Assembly (NCBI GenBank): GCA_016647705.1
Contig: CM028334.1
Coordinates: forward strand, 10,759,546-10,823,545
DNA from: Eucommia ulmoides
Taxonomy: Eukaryota; Streptophyta; Magnoliopsida; Garryales; Eucommiaceae
Length of the DNA: 64,000 nucleotides
Reading direction: 5' to 3'
The notes beneath the pieces were generated by a model. That model was not told the DNA's origin. It ran no database searches and worked only from the letters and a program-made list of their open reading frames with translations. The first letter of the stretch is position 1, and every line of letters starts with the position of its first letter. The position numbers and the translations under genes were made by a program. Shown in pieces: positions 58,645 to 64,000 of the stretch.

Positions 58645-60087
58645 GTACTGGTTGTTAGCGGGAGCTTGAAGGAAATATTCTACCTCACAACATTCAACAA
58701 AATGAGGATTAGTCTTGACAAGTTGAAGCCCATAATGACATACTTAGTTGGCTTCGGTGGCAAACCATGAAGCCGTTTAGGTGGATTACACTACAAGTTA
58801 CCACGAGAACCGAGACTAGAAATGCCATTATGGATGCAAGGTTCATGGTGGTTGACTACCATTCGGCCTACAACACCATCATAGGTCAACCGTGCTTAAA
58901 TGTGTTGAAAGAAATCACGTTGACGTACTACCTAGCCACAAATTTTCCATCTAAGAGCGGAGCCAGAAAAGTATGTGGAAGCCAGACTGTGGCCAAAGAA
59001 TGCTTCATAATGAATATGGAGATTCCCAAATAACAACTACAGATTACGGAAGACGACGAGGATGCCTTTCTTGAAGACATCACTGAGTTCCCGATAAAAA
59101 AAAAAAAAAAAAAAAAAGAGATCATCAATGCAAGGGTTGAACAAAAAAAGAAGATTTGGCTTTGGCCTGACGAAGAATTAACCTGGGTTTAGATCCATCT
59201 AACCATAGAAGACCGAACAATACAAATCAACTAGGCCCTACCCAACAAGCTAAAAGAAAGACTCACCGACTTACTTTGGGCAAGAACGACATGTTTGCTT
59301 GGTCTCACACAGACTTGCCTGGGATCAACCCAAACATCTCGATTAATCACCTGTTTATCGACCTAAATCATTATTCTGTACGTAAAAAATAGAGGAAGTT
59401 TGGATCAGAAAGGTAGATGATCATCGAGGAAGAAGTCAACAAGCTACTCGACATTAAACTGTCGAGGAAGTCAACTTCCCGCTCTGGTTGGCTAATGTGT
59501 TCATATTAAAGAAGAAAATGGGCAAGTGGCGCATGTGCATGGACTTCATCGACCTCAATAAACCGTTTCCAAAGGATTATTTTTATCTCCCCAAGATCGA
59601 CATGATCGTAGACGCCATGACGAGGTTTAAATCGCTGAGCTTCCTAGACGCCTTCTCGAGGTACCACTAGATTATCATGTACCCTCTCGACAAAGACAAT
59701 ATAACTTTTATAACCGATAAAGGCTTGCATTGCTACTGAGTCATGCCTTTCGAGCTGAAGAACACGGGACAGCGTGCTAGAAGTTGGTGAAAAAAATGTT
59801 TGCCCGATTGCTAGGAAAGATCATGGAGGTCTACATCGACAATATGCTCATGAAGAACAAGAAAGCGACTGACCATCTCGCTGACCTACAAGAGTGCTTT
59901 GATATCTTGAGAGAGCACAAAATGAGGTGTAACTCGAGCAAATACGTCTTCGGCTTGGGAGCTAGAAAATTCCTTGAGAATGTGTGATGAAGAGAGGTAT
60001 CGAGGCCAGTCCGGAGCAGATCAAGGCCATCCAAGAGATAAAGTTACCAAAAACAATCAAGGAGGTCTAATGTCTTACTAAGAGAAT
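58645..60087 (+). pseudogene. Gypsy protease and RT relic
   Basis: The protease site reads VLVVSGS where V-D-.-G-S is expected, so the catalytic Asp is lost. Downstream 58767-59033 matches the linker with YHSAYNTIIGQPCLNVLK. An A-run (about 59097-59117) interrupts. RT follows: SHTDLPGINPNIS near 59305, KWRMCMDFIDLNK near 59530, and 59784-59987 with YIDNM in place of Y.DDM. The frame is cut at 60087 in the region LTKRI by the Athila-like insertion. Confidence 0.7.
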
Positions 60088-60280
60088 TGATAGGTGTAAA
60101 ATACCTATCTAATTCTAAATCGAGTTTGCCAGTTTTCGAGTACATTATTGAAGTTTGAATATCGTTTTAGCTGTTTTTATTAGTCAGGAGCAGGGAAGTA
60201 AAAAATCGGAAAACCGAGCGAAATGGTGCAAAAAGGGTAGCCAAAAAGATGAAAAAATGAGGTTTCAAATAACAGAGCAA

Positions 60281-60670
60281 TTCCGCTTAGGCGAAGTTTC
60301 CACCGCCTAGGCAGAAATTCAGCAGAAAGATGCAAAAACTGAAGATTTGAAATTCGTCTAGGCGAAATTTCCAACGCCTAGGCGAAAATCCGTCAGAAGG
60401 TTGCAAGGGCTGAAGTATTGAATCCGCCTAGGCAAAGTTTCCACCGCCTAGGCAGAAATCCATCAGAATGCTGGATGAACTGAACTACTGGATTGAGCTG
60501 CACTGCTGTAAATCCGCCTAGGCGAAGTAGCTACCGCCTAGGCGAAATTTCGTCAGAAAGATAAGGAGCCAAGAAGTTAGTCCTCCGCCTAAGCGAAGTT
60601 TCTACCGCTTAGGCAGAATTCTAACCGACTTAAGCTCCGCCTAAGCGAAGTTTCTACAGCTTAGGCGAAA
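60281..60670. repeat. Six paired near-palindromes (CGCCTAGGCG) in U3
   Basis: Six dyads of the form CGCCTAGGCGAA, about 8 bases, CGCCTAGGCGAAA occur at about 60283, 60353, 60422, 60511, 60583 and 60634. The decamer CGCCTAGGCG is its own reverse complement; variants change one or two bases. The array lies upstream of the TATA box. Confidence 0.85.
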
Positions 60671-60721
60671 ATCGCAGAACAGGTCAAAATATCTATTTAG
60701 ATATTTTTGAACCCCTAGGCC

Positions 60722-60729
60722 TATAAATA
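60722..60729 (+). promoter_or_regulatory. TATA box of Athila-like LTR
   Basis: TATAAATA, preceded by CC and followed by CCCC, is a good plant TATA context and implies a transcription start about 30 bp downstream. Confidence 0.65.
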
Positions 60730-61708
60730 CCCCTTGGCCACGTCTAAAACTTATTGTTGAAGAACCCTAAACCTAGAAGAAAGCTCTTAAGCTATATTTT
60801 GAAGATCAAGTAGGAGGTTCATCATTCGGATAAAGAAGGATAACTTGCAAATCGATCATTAGTGATAGTGAACCGTTTCACTTCCAGATTTGATCGTTTC
60901 TCTCTTGTTTTATTCTTTGTAATCACTTTTTCATATCTAAGAATGTTGAATCCCTCTTATGTTGCATGGTATATGGCTAAGATCTTGTAGTAGTAGTTAA
61001 ATGTTACTTAGGAGTAGTCGAAATCATGTAACCGTTTAGTTGAGTAAATTTATGTTACTTTAACGTGTTGTTTGTCTAAATTCGATTGTGTTTATCGTTA
61101 TTCTTGATATTATGCTTGTATTGATAAACCGAGAATACGGGGTTTGACACTCAGGAGAGGTAACCCCGAATTCAGATTATGGTAAATACAACGTGACGTT
61201 CTAATGACCCGGGAGGGCGTTAGAACATATGCAACCCATGACGTTGGCTCAAAACTCACACGACCTAGGGTTGTTAAGGCATTGAAGGGGACTTCTTCGT
61301 TGACACAAAGTCGTGTAATCCCTCGTTTTACACTCGGAAGAGGTAGCGGATGAATTATTGATACAGAGGTTGTCGGATTAGATAAAAACCGTTATAACTA
61401 ACTAAATGAAATCGATTATGCATTATATGAAAGAGATTTATGCCTAAGTAATTAGTGTAATTAAAACTAACTTTATAGTTGTCATTTATCTTAGTATAGT
61501 AATTAGAAAACAAACAAAATTTGATTAGTCGAGATAATATGAAACTATTGAAATCGTAATACTCAACTGAATTACCTGCCCTTCCCAGTGGAACGATATT
61601 CAATCCTAAAAGATCCATTATATTAAAACTAGACCTCGTGCACTTGCGAGTAGTCCAATTACCGCGAGGAGGAAACATGTGTGAATCTAAGCACGTAACA
61701 AGAATTTG

Positions 61709-61726
61709 GCGCCGTTGCCGGGGATG
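61709..61726 (+). promoter_or_regulatory. Primer binding site (tRNA-Asp)
   Basis: TGGCGCCGTTGCCGGGGA is the complement of the 3' end of plant tRNA-Asp and is the standard Athila/Tat primer site. It fixes the end of the 5' LTR just upstream. Confidence 0.9.
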
Positions 61727-61857
61727 CGGCAATGTGTTTTTCAATTAAGTTGATATTGTGATTAATTAATTGAATGTTAATCACGATAATTCTTTTGCTT
61801 TTAAATTTTATTCAATTCATTTATTTATTTTATTTATCTATTGAATTTGAGCAGTGC

Positions 61858-63427
61858 ATGTGGCGGAGTCAACGTATAGCTAAGCAGAAAGAAGAAAAAG
61901 CTACAGTAATAGCCGGCGGACATGAGAATATTCCGCAACCACCAGAGCCGCAAGCACTCCAGCCTCCGGAGCATGAGAGGCCACAACGAGTCTTTCGGGA
62001 CTATTATCGGCCCTTTATGTTGGACAAAAAGAGGAGTAAGAACGTTGTTGCCGACCATTTGTCGAGGTTGATCCAAGAAGACATTGGTGACGTGTCTAAT
62101 ATCACGGAAGTGTTCCCTAACGAACAACTCTTTTCAGTAGAAAATGCACTTCCGTGGTATGCTGACATTGTTAATTATCTTGCATGTGGCGTGTTACCAC
62201 CTGACTTGACGGGGGCCCAAAGGAAGAAATTTCTTTTTGATACTAAGTATTATCTGTTAGACAATCTATTGCTATTCAAGAAATGTGCTGATCAGGTGAT
62301 CCAGAGATGTGTTCCGGAAGAGGAAATGGCTAGTATTCTCTACCATTGCCATTCATCACCTTGTGGCGGCCATTTCAGTACGACTCGGACAGCATCAAAA
62401 GTACTTCAATCAGGTTTTTACTGGACCTCTTTCTTTAAAGATTCATATACATTTGTAAAAATCTGTGATAGATGTCAAAGGGTAGGTAACATATCAAAGA
62501 GGCATGAATTGCCACTGACGTCAATTCTTGAGCTTGAGTTGTTTGACGTGTGGGGATTGGATTTCATGGGGCCATTTCCGCCCTCATTTGGGAATGAGTA
62601 TATTCTGCTAGCGGTGGATTCTGTGTCCAAATGGGTCGAGGCCATGGCAACACCTACCAATGATGTCAAAGTGGTGTTAAAGTCCCTTCAACATAATGTC
62701 ATGACACGGTTCGGGACACCTCTAGCCTTAATCAGTGATGAGGGGACCCACTTCTGTAACAAAATGCTCAATGCCTTGTTGGCAAAGTATGGAGTAAGGC
62801 ACATGGTGGCGCTACCATACCACCCACAGACAAATGGCCAAGCGGAAGTTTCAAACCGAGAAATCAAGCTAATTTTGGAAAAGACGGTTCATACAAATCG
62901 CAAGGATTGGGCAGTGAAGCTTGATAATGCTTTATGGGCGTATTGCACAACTTTTAAGACACCGATCGACATGTCGCCGTCGATTGGTGTTTGGAAAAAC
63001 TTGTCATTTGCCCGTTGAATTAGAGCACCGTGCATTCTGGGCGATTAAGAAACTCAATTTTAACATAAAAGCTTCTGGTACGCAACGTCTCCTCCAATTG
63101 AATGAAATGGAAGAATTCCGGCATGAGGCTTATGAGAATGCCAAGCTCTACAAAGATAAAATGAAGAGATGGCATGACAAAATGATAGTCTGGAGGAAGT
63201 TCTGTCCGGGCCAACAAGTCCTATTGTTTAATTCAAGGTTGAGGCTCTTTCCCGGAAAGTTGAAATCTCGGTGGTCTGGACCATTCCGGATCAAGCATAT
63301 CTATCCATTTGGAGCTATCGAGTTAGAAGCCGAGGACGGACGAACTTTCCGAGTCAACGGGGAGCGGATAAAGCATTACTTCAAGGATGAAGAGCGAGTC
63401 GTACAGAACATCTCCCTCGTTGAATGA
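61858..63427 (+). pseudogene. Athila-like gag-start/integrase fusion, frameshifted
   Basis: ATG at 61858 begins [10 protein letters not shown], a gag-like N terminus. Within about 60 codons the frame passes without a stop into the end of RNase H ([11 protein letters not shown]) and then integrase: an HHCC finger ([10 protein letters not shown]... CDRC), core Asp residues in [10 protein letters not shown] and [10 protein letters not shown], and Glu in [12 protein letters not shown]. The frame ends at 63018, while the matching next frame (62921-63427) continues with [15 protein letters not shown] to the integrase C terminus and TGA. The switch is at about 62977, consistent with loss of two bases. 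Protease and RT are absent. Confidence 0.8.
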
Positions 63428-63689
63428 TAAAGCCGGAATTCTTAAAAGTCCATGTTAGGGACGTAAAACCAAGCAACATCTTTTGATATGACATCGAGGG
63501 TAACGAATATTCTCAACTTTTGTATAAATACCTTTTTGGAGATCGTATTGATCTCGTAATACTTATTTTTTGTGGTGAATTGATGACGTTAGATACTTTG
63601 GATTGATTTGCATGCTAAAACTAATTTGAGGATTGAAGAATAAATAAGAGGTGTAGAGAAACAATGTGAAAAGCTGAAGGAATCCAGCT

Positions 63690-64000
63690 TAGGTCCACAC
63701 TGGCAAAAATTCACTTAAGCAGTAAACCCACCACTTAGGCGAACATTGGACAAAAAGGCTGAGAAATCATTCTGGCGTAAATTCGCTTAAGCGGTAAACC
63801 CACCACCTAGGCGAAAATTGGACAGAAAAAGTCAGCATTTTTACACTGCCGAAATTTTGCCCAGGCGGTAAAACCACCGCCTAGGCGGAAAATTGAAGAA
63901 AAGCTGAACTTTCACACTGGTGTAAACTCGCCTCGGCGGAAAACCCACCACCTAAGCGGATTTACAATCAAATCAGGGTTTCACACTGGTGTAAACTCGC
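63690..64000. repeat. Array of paired near-palindromes in 3' region
   Basis: Four complete dyads (about 63710, 63777, 63846 and 63927) and the start of a fifth at the window edge pair a CGCTTAAGCGG or GCCTCGGCGG word with a CACCTAGGCG word across AAACCCAC. The period is about 66-80 bp. The design matches the U3 array of the same element, but the spacers differ. Confidence 0.8.

Larger units (their letters stand above)
56290..60087 (+). mobile_element. Tat-lineage gypsy relic, 5' part
   Basis: The likely LTR region (about 56300-56915, boundary uncertain, with CTATATATATTAATG near 56613) is followed by a decayed primer site near 56920-56940 (TGACATTGTTTGTGGGAAAC). Then come gag (about 57000-58400), a protease linker and reverse transcriptase up to 60087, where the Athila-like element interrupts. 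Many stops and frameshifts are present. RT blocks such as KWRMCMDFIDLNKPFPKD and SFLDAFSRYH identify the lineage. Confidence 0.7.
60088..61702 (+). repeat. 5' LTR of Athila-like element
   Basis: The roughly 1615-bp LTR is bounded by the gypsy RT junction on the left and the primer site on the right, with TG...CA ends. A TATA box (60722-60729) follows an array of paired CGCCTAGGCG-like words (60281-60670). Confidence 0.65.
60088..64000 (+). mobile_element. Athila-like gypsy element with internal deletion (partial)
   Basis: The 5' LTR (60088-61702), the tRNA-Asp primer site (61709-61726), a gag-start/integrase fusion frame and a repeat-bearing 3' region are present; the 3' LTR lies beyond the window. 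The LTR starts TGATAGGTG right after gypsy RT sequence and ends GTAACA before the primer site. Gag, protease, RT and most of RNase H are missing. Confidence 0.8.

Overview
This window is plant nuclear DNA, almost certainly from a eudicot. It is AT-rich, its two genes have introns, and most of the rest is nested LTR retrotransposons, MITEs, a LINE and simple repeats. Nothing is organised like a bacterial, organellar or viral genome. I cannot name the species from the sequence alone.

Layout. 1-4247: the last codons of a Ty3/gypsy Tat/Ogre-like polyprotein, a repeat-rich 3' spacer, a polypurine tract and a probable complete 3' LTR with a dense cluster of long palindromes just upstream of its TATA box. 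4248-11850: a Harbinger-like MITE, a decayed RTE-type LINE on the minus strand, and a 1-kb foldback element. About 11850-16041 (+): a DUF863-family gene with three coding exons and introns that hold a MITE, a TRIM element and smaller repeats. 17033-24952 (-): a structurally intact seven-exon flavin-containing monooxygenase gene (FMO GS-OX-like, 451 aa) with a TATA box about 60 bp upstream of its ATG. The two genes converge. Introns 2 and 4 of the FMO gene are swollen by four copies of one MITE family. 25385-26900: a copia relic.

27914-33227: the best-preserved transposon, a Tork/Tnt1-like copia element with 574-bp LTRs, a perfect 5-bp target-site duplication, a tRNA-Met primer site and one continuous frame interrupted by only two stop codons. 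34298-35774: a MITE inside a MITE. 37.4-41.3 kb: a decayed Tat/Ogre relic on the minus strand. 41564-42157: another MITE. 43089-51309: an RE1-like copia relic on the minus strand, split by a 2.9-kb probable solo LTR of Tekay type. 51.8-55.7 kb: a tandem repeat, a hAT-like non-autonomous element, a 79-bp tandem array and a large MITE. 56.3-60.09 kb: a Tat-lineage gypsy relic interrupted by an Athila-like element (60088 to the window end) that keeps its LTR, tRNA-Asp primer site and integrase but has lost most of gag-pol.

Only the DUF863 and FMO genes look like functional host genes. The remaining sequence records successive nested insertions: TRIM in MITE, MITE in MITE, gypsy LTR in copia, Athila in gypsy, and at least ten insertions flanked by TAA or near-TAA that fit the PIF/Harbinger class. 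I saw no tRNA or rRNA genes, no CRISPR array and no bacterial-type operon. No clearly new multi-gene system is visible. The most unusual structures are the U3 palindrome cluster (2412-2583), the paired near-palindromes in the Athila-like U3 and 3' region, and the Gly-to-Arg change in the FMO-identifying motif.
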